The position numbers and the translations under genes were made by a program. Of a stretch of DNA of 8,273 nucleotides, positions 1 through 5,300 are shown piece after piece. The stretch is taken from NCBI GenBank assembly GCA_023422565.1, contig JAFAGR010000098.1:1-8273 (forward strand). Reading direction: 5' to 3'. Source of the DNA: Bacteroidota bacterium. Lineage in GTDB: Bacteria; Bacteroidota; Bacteroidia; Chitinophagales; Chitinophagaceae. How positions within the stretch are numbered: the stretch's first letter is position 1; every line of letters starts with the position of its first letter. A model generated the notes under the pieces. That model was not told where the DNA came from. It did no database searches and saw only the letters and a program-made list of their open reading frames with translations.

Positions 1-736
1 AGTGGTAAGTTTGGAAGATAATGCAGATGGGCAAAAAATAATTTCGCAAAGCAATCAAAAGGCTGCGGCTGAATTACAACGCTACGGGGCAGGGCAGGTA
101 AATTTTGATCCTTCGGCAATTTACGCACGCGTGAAATGGAATGATGGGCGCGAGGCGTGGGTAGTTTGCGGGGTAAACAACACGCAGGTTATGGTGCCTA
201 ATCCGTACACGGGAGGGGGATCGGTCAGTTACAGTTCTGTAGCTTCCAACCGCAACATGCTGATGTATCCCCAGGGCGAACAGGAGAATGCTGCGGCTAT
301 ATTTGCGATGATCATGGGCAGTTTCAAAACCAACCCTGCTTGGAAGGAGTCGGTTGACGCGTTTTGGCAACGTTACAGGGAACAGCGGCAGGCAGATCAT
401 GTGGGCAAGATCCGGATGATGGACGCGCTGACAAGGCAGATCGGTGAAAACGCGGTAAGACAGGGTCAGCAGAATCTTGACAGGATGGATGCGTCTATGC
501 GAAGTTGGGAGGCGAAGCAGGCATCGCAGGATAGGTCGCATTCGAATTTTATAAAGGCCATTCGTGAAGTGGAGCATTACAGTGATGCAAATGGCAGGGT
601 GGAGCTCACCTCGGGATATAGCCAGGCGTGGAGCAGGGATGATGGCAGCAGTTTTATTCTTTCTAATAATCCCAACTTTGACCCATCATCGGTTTTGCAG
701 GATAACGGGTGGAAGGAGATGAAGAGGATTGAATAG
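1..736 (+). CDS. Hypothetical protein, C-terminal part (5' end outside window)
   Basis: The open frame is uninterrupted from the first base to a TAG at 734-736, giving about 244 visible residues; the GTG at position 2 is probably an internal codon. I do not recognise a named family. The visible part has a beta-rich, Gly/Ser-containing segment (about residues 40-85), then a charged, Gln/Arg-rich and probably helical segment (about 110-185, many Arg, Gln, Met and Asp). It ends in a compact domain with a tyrosine/tryptophan pattern (SGYSQAW, then SNNPNFDPSS and a final NGWKEM). That last pattern resembles uncharacterised C-terminal domains I have seen in other bacterial hypothetical proteins, but this is an impression and not an assignment. 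No membrane segment is visible. No terminator with a T-run follows the stop. Confidence 0.75.
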   Translation, partial: VVSLEDNADGQKIISQSNQKAAAELQRYGAGQVNFDPSAIYARVKWNDGREAWVVCGVNNTQVMVPNPYTGGGSVSYSSVASNRNMLMYPQGEQENAAAIFAMIMGSFKTNPAWKESVDAFWQRYREQRQADHVGKIRMMDALTRQIGENAVRQGQQNLDRMDASMRSWEAKQASQDRSHSNFIKAIREVEHYSDANGRVELTSGYSQAWSRDDGSSFILSNNPNFDPSSVLQDNGWKEMKRIE

Positions 737-1157
737 TGAAGGACTTACCCGGAGGTTATCGCTACAACTTCACCATACACTCCGATGCACCATAATAGCC
801 ACGAAAGGTTGATACCAGTGGACTCAGACATTTCTCTTGATACACATGGCAGCCAGTCCTTCAAAAGCAAAATAGTTGCGCGACAAACACCCGGTGCACC
901 ATATTAAGCACATTGCCCTTTATTTATCCGGCTTACCGTGCTGCAGTACCGCTTTCCCTGCTTCTTTATTATAAGGGATTTCAAGTGTGCGGTGGCCGCT
1001 TTCCGATGTTCATCCCTTCAAACACCTTATAAAGGGTATAAAACCAGGCGTCAATCGCCTTGTGGAAAACTCTATTTTTCGTACAAAGTTCTTACCTGGC
1101 AAGGCTGTGGGGTTATTATGGAGCATCGTAGGCCCTTTGGAAAAGTTCACAAGCCGC
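737..1157. other. Gene-free stretch of 421 bases
   Basis: I see no supportable gene here. Short overlapping frames exist on both strands (for example 938-1174 plus and 1010-1192 minus), but they conflict with each other, have no recognisable domain and run into the 3' end of chaA. The only local structure is a small hairpin, AGGCG-TCAAT-CGCCT, at 1046-1060. Read on the minus strand it is followed by GGTTTTAT, so it could be a weak terminator for chaA about 100 bases past its stop. The composition is not strongly AT-rich, so this could be decayed coding sequence. Confidence 0.5.
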
Positions 1158-2312
1158 TTAGGGCACCACGGTAGTAAAAAGATACGTCGCAAATAACACC
1201 AGCAACACGATCCCCTGCTGAATATTCGTCTTATTCGTATTAAACGATATCGAAATTATAAACAAAGACAACATCAGCAATAGCATAGATTTTATATCGA
1301 TACCTAGCGTGATCTCCAACCCCGTAAATACGCATAATATCGCCACCACGGGTATCGTCAACCCGATTGAGGCCAGCGCAGAACCCAATGCAAGATTTAA
1401 ACTCGTTTGCAAGCGGTTCTTTCGCACAGCCTTCACTGCGGCCATCCCTTCAGGTAATAAAATTACGGCTGCTATAATTACCCCAAGCAAACTTTTCGGT
1501 GCACCTAATTGAAAGATCAATGATTCAATTGCGGGCGATAATGACTTTGAAAGCATTACCACCGCTATCAGCGCAACAAATAATAATAACAAACTCGAAA
1601 CTGTGGTGATGGTGTTCGGCGGTGCGGCATGCGGTTCTTCCTCTTCATCATGATCTTCCGTGATCACATCGGTTTCCACTTTGCCGATCTTAATATTTTC
1701 GGGTAAGAAATAATCACGGTGACGCATCGTTTGCACGCCCACAAAGCCAAGGTATAATACAACGGTTACTATGGCAACAAAAATAAGCTGGGCATCCGAG
1801 TATTGTCCGAACGGCTCGCTCGTAGTGTAATTCGGTAACACCATCGTAAGGAAACTGATCGCAATCAGCGTGATTAACGATGCATTTACTCCCTGTTTTA
1901 CAAACACCTGTTCCTTAAATCTTGCACCTCCTATCAGCAGGCACAGCCCTATGATCCCGGTTATAATTATCATTACCGCCGCAAAAATCGTATCGCGGGC
2001 CAGTGCGGACGGCCCCGTTTTCGTTTCGGCCAGCATGAGAGATACGATCAGCGAAACTTCAATTACGGTAATGGCAAGTGCAAGTATCAGGGTTCCGAAA
2101 GGTTCTCCCACTTTATGGGCGATCACTTCCGCATGATGCACGGCAGCAAGTACCGATACTACCAGGGCGGTTCCGAATATCAATGAACCATAACCGTTGT
2201 CGGGAACAAATTTTTGGTTTAATAAAATTATGCCCGCAAGTACGGGACATATCACCGTCCAAAACGGAAGGCCAATATTTAATTTGGTATACAGGAAATT
2301 TCTATAAGCCAT
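1158..2312 (-). CDS. chaA: ChaA-type calcium/sodium:proton antiporter
   Basis: This is a 384-residue inner-membrane cation/proton exchanger of the CaCA superfamily, close in length to E. coli ChaA (366). About ten to eleven hydrophobic segments span the protein in two homologous halves. The first half carries VHHAEVIAHKVGEPFGTLIL (58-77) followed by the conserved acidic EVSLI (85-89). The second carries LLPEGMAAVKAV (285-296) and GSALASIGLTIPVV (310-323), matching the ChaA repeat motifs. Between the halves is a cytoplasmic loop with an acidic cluster, TEDHDEEEEPH (218-228), as in E. coli ChaA. The family exports Ca2+ or Na+ (K+ in some cases) in exchange for protons, chiefly at alkaline pH. 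The ATG at 2310-2312 fits the family's N-terminus. The gene appears monocistronic, with TAnnTTTG boxes upstream. Confidence 0.93.
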   Translation of the reverse strand: MAYRNFLYTKLNIGLPFWTVICPVLAGIILLNQKFVPDNGYGSLIFGTALVVSVLAAVHHAEVIAHKVGEPFGTLILALAITVIEVSLIVSLMLAETKTGPSALARDTIFAAVMIIITGIIGLCLLIGGARFKEQVFVKQGVNASLITLIAISFLTMVLPNYTTSEPFGQYSDAQLIFVAIVTVVLYLGFVGVQTMRHRDYFLPENIKIGKVETDVITEDHDEEEEPHAAPPNTITTVSSLLLLFVALIAVVMLSKSLSPAIESLIFQLGAPKSLLGVIIAAVILLPEGMAAVKAVRKNRLQTSLNLALGSALASIGLTIPVVAILCVFTGLEITLGIDIKSMLLLMLSLFIISISFNTNKTNIQQGIVLLVLFATYLFTTVVP

Positions 2313-2356
2313 ATTTTAATTTAGCAGCATATCGGCTACGCATAGCCGCAATTCGG

Positions 2357-2364
2357 CAAAGGTA
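2357..2364 (-). promoter_or_regulatory. Putative -7 box (TACCTTTG) of chaA
   Basis: On the minus strand this reads TACCTTTG followed by C, an exact match to the Bacteroidota TAnnTTTG -7 element, 45 bases upstream of the chaA ATG. A second exact match, TAATTTTG, lies further upstream at 2389-2396. Its TTTG could instead serve as a distal -33-like element for the first box, although the 24-base spacing is slightly long. The choice between the two is not settled by the sequence. Confidence 0.5.
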
Positions 2365-2417
2365 AGTGTTCTCCTTTTTTCCTTTGTTCAAAATTAGGCC
2401 GAAGCTGTCACTAAACG

Positions 2418-2446
2418 GAGAAGCTTCGGGATGCCCGAAGCTTCTC
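2418..2446 (-). terminator. Perfect 13-bp hairpin after the TPR gene
   Basis: GAGAAGCTTCGGG (2418-2430) pairs perfectly with CCCGAAGCTTCTC (2434-2446) around a three-base ATG loop. It begins 20 bases past the TPR gene stop and lies just upstream of the chaA promoter region. There is no T-run on either side, so it may terminate inefficiently, or act as a 3'-end stabiliser or insulator between the two transcription units. Confidence 0.45.
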
Positions 2447-2466
2447 ATCGCCGGAATGGTCACCGT

Positions 2467-3285
2467 TTATTCCTTTTCACGACCTGCCTTTATGCCTTCC
2501 AAAGCTTCCCGCGCGCTGTTGCTGAATGGGTATTTCTCCAGGGCCATGCTGTAATATTTTTCCGCATTTGCTTTATCGCCCGATATAAGATAGAACTCAC
2601 CCATTGAATCATATGGATTATATCCATCCGGATAATAGGCCAGGTATTTTTCGAAACTAGCCTTCGCCTTTTCCATATCCTTCTTATCGTTCATATAATA
2701 ATAGCCCATGATGTTATGCATCCAGCCGGCATCAGGATTTTTGCGCAACATTTCTTCTGCGGCGGTAAACCTTTCCTCAGGCGTTAATCTTGTGTACACA
2801 TAATAAGTGTTGATCATCTTCTCATTTGGAAACATTTCAAACAATTTCGCCCAGGTTGCCGCATCCTCTTCCGGCGTATTCTTTTCATTAAGAAGTGATA
2901 CAAACAATTTCTCCCCGGCCGATTTGTTTGCAGAAGATTTCAAAGCAGCTTCGGCATATTTCTTTTTTGACTCGCCAAAACTCAGGTTGCTGAGAATCGC
3001 TTGCGCCATCGTGAAGTTTGGATCGGCCTCCACGGCTTCCACAAAATGCGCATAGGCTTGCGGCATTTCGATGTTTAGCATATGATTAATAGCAATGTCC
3101 GCGTGTTGCCTTGCCACGGCAGATTGTGATGTCCAGATTATCGAACCCGATGCAGGGCTTGAAGATTTGTATCCGGCAGCAACTTTGTTGGATTTTACTT
3201 TTGCAGTTTGACCGGTTACTGCTTGGCTAAACGCGGGTAGAGAAAAAAATGCAGCGGCCACTGAAAACAGAAAATACTTTTTCAT
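2467..3285 (-). CDS. Secreted/periplasmic tetratricopeptide-repeat protein
   Basis: The product is 272 residues from the ATG at 3283-3285. That start gives a textbook signal peptide: MKKYF, a hydrophobic core (about 6-18), and a likely signal peptidase I site after AFS around residue 20. The frame is open upstream to 3423, but the 46 extra residues would bury the signal peptide and are probably untranslated. The mature part is helical with TPR-like units at about 58-90 (aromatic/alanine pattern ending in EADPNF), 187-220 (WMHNIMGYYYMN, then KASFEKYLAYYPD) and 222-255 (DSMGEFYLISGD, then KYYSMALEKYPF). TPR proteins act as protein-binding scaffolds; the partner is unknown and neither neighbour reveals it. 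A periplasmic location is inferred from the signal peptide. There is no lipobox cysteine. Confidence 0.85.
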   Translation of the reverse strand: MKKYFLFSVAAAFFSLPAFSQAVTGQTAKVKSNKVAAGYKSSSPASGSIIWTSQSAVARQHADIAINHMLNIEMPQAYAHFVEAVEADPNFTMAQAILSNLSFGESKKKYAEAALKSSANKSAGEKLFVSLLNEKNTPEEDAATWAKLFEMFPNEKMINTYYVYTRLTPEERFTAAEEMLRKNPDAGWMHNIMGYYYMNDKKDMEKAKASFEKYLAYYPDGYNPYDSMGEFYLISGDKANAEKYYSMALEKYPFSNSAREALEGIKAGREKE

Positions 3286-3400
3286 CTTTTTTAAAATTAG
3301 TAATGAATAATAGTGGCTGTAGAAGTAGGGGTCAGTTGAAAGATCCGGATAGAAGATAGAACATTCCCATTTCCCCTGCAAGCGGGAGCATTCAGGGTTT

Positions 3401-3436
3401 GTAGAAAAAGAAAGCCGCTCCACTTTGGGAACGGCT
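3401..3436 (-). terminator. Intrinsic terminator-like hairpin with T-tract (minus strand)
   Basis: On the minus strand AGCCG-TTCCC pairs with GGA-G-CGGCT (plus positions 3413-3436: five pairs, one mismatch, three pairs, six-base loop). TTCTTTTTCTAC follows immediately (complement of 3401-3412). It lies 118 bases past the stop of the 70-residue gene and upstream of the TPR gene, so it would end any transcript entering from 3554-3766. Confidence 0.55.
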
Positions 3437-3468
3437 AGTTTTCATTTTCAGGGGTTGATTTCTTAAAG

Positions 3469-3508
3469 GCAAAAGCCCCTCATTACCTGAGCGCAGAGCG
3501 GCTTTTGC
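3469..3508. terminator. Long-loop stem with A-tract and T-tract arms
   Basis: GCAAAAGCC (3469-3477) is the exact reverse complement of GGCTTTTGC (3500-3508). After one mismatch, three further inner pairs form (CTC with GAG), leaving a loop of about 14 bases. Read on the minus strand the 3' arm continues as GGCTTTTGCCTTTAAG. The form is that of a bidirectional terminator placed between the neighbouring stem-loops. Confidence 0.45.
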
Positions 3509-3517
3509 GGTAAAGGC

Positions 3518-3546
3518 CGGGAATACTGATAATCAGGTATCCCGGA
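3518..3546 (-). terminator. Stem-loop directly after the 70-residue gene
   Basis: CCGGGAATAC (3518-3527) pairs with GTATCCCGG (3538-3546) with a single bulged A, and the interior TGAT-A-ATCA extends the helix. It starts eight bases past the stop of the small charged-protein gene. No long T-run follows, so it may need the downstream hairpins to complete termination, or act as a 3'-end stabiliser. Confidence 0.45.
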
Positions 3547-3553
3547 ATACTCT

Positions 3554-3766
3554 TTACATATGCTTATCTCTTTTTTCGTTGGCTTCCTTCTTCGTTTCGT
3601 GGCCTTTGAGCGTCTTCTCGATCTTTCTCATGGCAGACGATACCGGGCCTCTCATTTCTTCCTGCGGGTCAGTAGTATGAAGGGTTTCGGGATCAGGCTT
3701 CAATTCATTATCCTCATTGGGTTTCTTTTTACTGCGCAGATCCTCTCTATCTCTGTTATGTTCCAT
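3554..3766 (-). CDS. Small, highly charged hypothetical protein (70 aa)
   Basis: The ATG at 3764-3766 opens a 70-residue frame dominated by Lys, Arg, Glu and Asp, with no hydrophobic segment, so it is predicted to be soluble and probably largely disordered. The centre has a conserved-looking patch, PDPETLHTTDPQEEM (24-38) followed by RGPVSSAM (39-46). This resembles uncharacterised short proteins I recall from Bacteroidota, and I know of no function. The C-terminus is a basic/acidic helix-like tail, KTLKGHETKKEANEKRDK (51-68). It sits alone, with an 8-bp inverted repeat in its leader and a stem-loop right after its stop, which supports it being a real gene. Confidence 0.7.
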   Translation of the reverse strand: MEHNRDREDLRSKKKPNEDNELKPDPETLHTTDPQEEMRGPVSSAMRKIEKTLKGHETKKEANEKRDKHM

Positions 3767-3778
3767 GGTTTGAAGTTT

Positions 3779-3799
3779 AATATTTTAAATCAAAATATT
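3779..3799. promoter_or_regulatory. AT-rich inverted repeat upstream of the 70-aa gene
   Basis: AATATTTT (3779-3786) and AAAATATT (3792-3799) are perfect inverted copies separated by AAATC. The element ends 13 bases before the ATG at 3766, so it is either an operator near the promoter or a weak hairpin in the mRNA leader. I could not place a TAnnTTTG box confidently here. Confidence 0.35.
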
Positions 3800-3917
3800 T
3801 GCCAACCTGCAGCGGGATCAATTAAAAATTAAAAATTTAAAATTGAGAATGAAGGAAGCAAAGACATGATCATGCTCTTAACTAATAACTATTAACTCTC
3901 AACTACAAACTAACTAT

Positions 3918-4000
3918 GGGCGTTCCCGCCTGTGGCGGGCGGGCTTTCCGCTGCTATCTTTTTGCGGTGCAAAAAGGATATCCGCTTCTATCCCTAACGC
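3918..4000 (+). repeat. Palindrome-rich intergenic element resembling a dispersed Bacteroidota repeat
   Basis: The element begins GGGCGTT and ends ATCCCTAACGC. It contains a CCCGCC-TGT-GGCGGG hairpin (3925-3939), then GGGCTTTCCGCT, then a second hairpin TTTTTGC-GGT-GCAAAAA (3959-3975) that extends through TATC/GATA (3955-3958 with 3977-3980, one bulged G). The blocks flanking the second hairpin are near-identical direct copies, CCGCTGCTATCT and CCGCTTCTATCC. From memory, intergenic regions of many Bacteroidota genomes carry repeats of this form (GGGC...CGGGCTTTCCGCT, hairpin, ATCCCTAACGC). Only one copy is in the window, so the repeat status rests on recall. Confidence 0.6.
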
Positions 4001-4114
4001 GAGGTAATTGAATAGTGAAGGGCGCAAGGTTTTTTGGTGGGGTCTATTCCCCGGCCTCAAATCCCATCTGCATTCGAGTTTTTTCACGACATTTGTGTTA
4101 TAAAACAACTATTT

Positions 4115-4531
4115 ATGAACAAAAATTCTCCTATTTCCGGAATTATGACCAAGCAGGTAATCGTGGCTCATCTGGATAATAAATTTTCTCAGCTTATGGA
4201 GTTTTTCAATACCTGGCAGATACAGCACATGCCGATCACTCTTGGAGACCAGCTCATTGGTATCGTAAGCATAAACGACATGCTCGCGTTTTCTTATCAT
4301 CGTTTATCCACCGGCCGGGCAGTAAGCTATGCAGAAATGGATGCAGAGTTTGATATGAAACAGGTGATGACTCAAAACCCTACCTCCGTTTCTCCTGATG
4401 ATACTATTGAAGAGGCCTTCCGAATTTTAGGAGAGGGTAAGTTTCAAAGCCTGCCCGTAGTTGACAATGGCAAACTGGTGGGTATAGTAACCAACAAAGA
4501 CCTTGTAAAGAACTACCGCGCTTTGTTGTAA
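4115..4531 (+). CDS. Two-CBS-domain protein
   Basis: From the ATG at 4115 this encodes 138 residues that are almost entirely a tandem CBS pair (Bateman module). CBS1 is at about 9-60 (IMTKQVIVAH through IQHMPIT to LIGIVSINDML). CBS2 is at about 82-133 (VMTQNPTSVSPDDTIEEAF through SLPVVDNGKLVGIVTNKDL). The second domain keeps the canonical G-x-V-T-x-x-D-L end that often contacts the ribose of bound nucleotides. Stand-alone CBS pairs usually bind adenine nucleotides or related ligands and regulate a partner; the partner cannot be named from this window. The frame extends 27 codons upstream, but the ATG at 4115 matches the usual beginning of such proteins. It is alone on the plus strand, with a strong terminator 37 bases after the stop. 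Confidence 0.9.
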   Translation: MNKNSPISGIMTKQVIVAHLDNKFSQLMEFFNTWQIQHMPITLGDQLIGIVSINDMLAFSYHRLSTGRAVSYAEMDAEFDMKQVMTQNPTSVSPDDTIEEAFRILGEGKFQSLPVVDNGKLVGIVTNKDLVKNYRALL

Positions 4532-4568
4532 CGAATGAATAGAAAATTAAGAAGGTTTAAAATTGCGT

Positions 4569-4603
4569 ATATGCCATCCCGTTAGGATGGCATATTTTAT
4601 TCT
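4569..4603 (+). terminator. Intrinsic terminator of the CBS-domain gene
   Basis: ATATGCCATCC (4569-4579) pairs perfectly with GGATGGCATAT (4585-4595) around a five-base CGTTA loop, followed by TTTTATTCTG. This is an 11-bp stem with a T-rich tail, 37 bases past the stop codon. Confidence 0.85.
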
Positions 4604-4606
4604 GTT

Positions 4607-4637
4607 TATTAAATAAAAAAACCTCCCGAAGGAGGTT
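4607..4637 (-). terminator. Intrinsic terminator of the RRM gene
   Basis: On the minus strand AACCTCC-TTCG-GGAGGTT (4620-4637) is followed by TTTTTATTTAATAAA. It is a seven-pair stem with a stable TTCG tetraloop and a T-tract, 23 bases past the stop of the RRM gene. The CBS gene terminator stands back to back with it. Confidence 0.88.
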
Positions 4638-4660
4638 GCAAGGTATAATTTGAAAATAAA

Positions 4661-5059
4661 TTAATAGTCCCTGTTGAATCCGCCGCCGCTTCCCCCGCGA
4701 CCGCCACCGTAACCACCACGGTTTCCGCCGCCGCCGTAGCCGCCGCTTCCACCTTTTTTGTAGCCACCGCCACCGAAACCGCCACCCGGGCGTTTTTTGT
4801 AGCCACCTTCACCTTCCTGGCGTGGTTGAGATTCGTTAACGATAAGCTTGCGGCCCATTACCTCTGTTTCATTCAGATTGGCAATTGCCGTGCGAGCAGC
4901 TTCATCGTCTTCCATTTCAACAAAACCAAAACCTTTTGAGCGGCCATTCATTTTGTCTTTGAGAATTTTGCCGCTTGTAACAGCACCGTACTGGGTAAAC
5001 AGATTGGTTAAATCTTCGTCAGTCATTGTCCAACTCAGATTTCCTACGTAAATGTTCAT
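4661..5059 (-). CDS. Glycine-rich RRM RNA-binding protein
   Basis: This 132-residue protein has one RNA recognition motif (about 1-77) and a low-complexity Gly/Arg/Tyr tail (about 84-132). RNP2 is IYVGNL (3-8) and RNP1 is KGFGFVEM (42-49), with the aromatic residues that stack on RNA bases (Tyr4, Phe44, Phe46) intact. The tail, rich in GGY/GGG and lysine or arginine, resembles RGG-type tails that add non-specific RNA affinity. Such single-RRM proteins are common in Bacteroidota and cyanobacteria. They bind single-stranded RNA and have been linked to post-transcriptional control and cold response; the target here is unknown. The ATG at 5057-5059 begins exactly at the RRM. A long AT-rich leader and a promoter with an inverted repeat lie upstream. 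The gene converges on the CBS-domain gene and looks monocistronic. Confidence 0.95.
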   Translation of the reverse strand: MNIYVGNLSWTMTDEDLTNLFTQYGAVTSGKILKDKMNGRSKGFGFVEMEDDEAARTAIANLNETEVMGRKLIVNESQPRQEGEGGYKKRPGGGFGGGGYKKGGSGGYGGGGNRGGYGGGRGGSGGGFNRDY

Positions 5060-5182
5060 TGTAAAAAAACTTTTTTAAATAAAATGATTAATAAACTATA
5101 ATGATTTATGTTACAATGAACTGAAAACGACTTTATAAAGAAAATAATCAGCCAACTATAAATACCTTAAACCATTAGAGCC
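5060..5182 (-). promoter_or_regulatory. Long AT-rich 5' leader of the RRM gene (predicted)
   Basis: If transcription starts just downstream of the -7 box at 5187-5194, the mRNA has a leader of roughly 120 bases before the ATG at 5059. It is very A/T-rich, ending on the minus strand with AAAAAAGTTTTTTTACA directly before the start. A long leader would suit temperature-responsive or self-regulated expression, but no specific motif is identified. Confidence 0.35.
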
Positions 5183-5201
5183 TATACAAATGTAATGGTT
5201 T
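5169..5201 (-). promoter_or_regulatory. -7 box of the RRM gene inside a 9-bp inverted repeat
   Basis: On the minus strand TACATTTG (5187-5194) matches the Bacteroidota TAnnTTTG -7 element exactly. Overlapping it is a perfect inverted repeat, AAACCATTA (5169-5177) and TAATGGTTT (5193-5201), with a 15-base spacer. A symmetric site sharing bases with the -7 box and extending to the expected transcription start is positioned like a repressor operator. No clear TTG -33 element was found. Confidence 0.5.
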
Positions 5202-5252
5202 CTGTTCATAATGTGTTTAATTTCTAAAATTTTACGAAAAAGGGGTAAAAAT

Positions 5253-5283
5253 TAAAAAGCCGCCCAAATCAGGCGGCTTTTTA
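5253..5283 (-). terminator. Bidirectional intrinsic terminator of the rpsF-rpsR-rplI operon
   Basis: AAAAAGCCGCC (5254-5264) pairs perfectly with GGCGGCTTTTT (5272-5282), extended by one T-A pair, around a seven-base loop. On the minus strand the stem is followed by AATTTTTACC. It lies 17 bases past the rplI stop. The A-tract and T-tract arms allow function in both directions, which would also block transcription entering from the RRM side. Confidence 0.9.
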
Positions 5284-5300
5284 TCTATAGATTTTAAATC

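Larger units (their letters stand above)
3767..4114. other. Gene-free region of 348 bases with AT tract and palindromic element
   Basis: This region lies between the divergent starts of the 70-residue gene and the CBS-domain gene. It holds the inverted repeat at 3779-3799, a homopolymer-rich A/T tract at 3820-3845, a low-complexity AACTA/TAACT-rich run (about 3878-3915), and the GC-rich palindromic element at 3918-4000. After that comes ordinary-looking sequence containing GGGG-TCTATT-CCCC. The frame upstream of 4115 is open back to 4034, but I regard that part as untranslated leader. Confidence 0.6.

Noticed and set aside
74..577. 167-residue minus-strand frame across the first gene
   Set aside because: It is antisense to the partial gene, whose frame is open with plausible protein composition; the antisense translation is Arg/His/Pro-rich and unstructured.
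1060..1070. DnaA-box-like TGTGGAAAA, also seen near 7175
   Set aside because: These are single near-matches without clustering, an AT-rich unwinding region or dnaA/dnaN neighbours, so there is no support for an origin.
1010..1192. Minus-strand 60-residue frame overlapping the chaA 3' end
   Set aside because: It conflicts with plus-strand frames, overlaps the end of a strongly supported gene, and has no recognisable motif or promoter.
938..1196. Two overlapping plus-strand frames of 69 and 78 residues in the gene-free stretch
   Set aside because: They have mixed, Cys/Arg/Phe-rich translations without domain features and antisense overlap with chaA, so they look like chance open frames.
3286..3423. 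46-codon N-terminal extension of the TPR protein
   Set aside because: It would place a clear signal peptide internally, and the extension overlaps a terminator-like hairpin (3413-3436).
3918..4000. Integron attC site, suggested by CGTT at the left end and CCCTAAC at the right end
   Set aside because: The two ends are not complementary to each other in attC fashion, no integrase or cassette array is visible, and the internal two-hairpin structure fits a dispersed intergenic repeat better.
4034..4114. 27-codon upstream extension of the CBS-domain protein
   Set aside because: The CBS domain starts right after the ATG at 4115, and the extension has no conserved features and an unfavourable start codon.
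4609..4812. Alanine/valine-rich minus-strand frame overlapping the RRM gene tail
   Set aside because: It is a shadow of the Gly-rich repeat codons read in another frame, and it includes the terminator hairpin.
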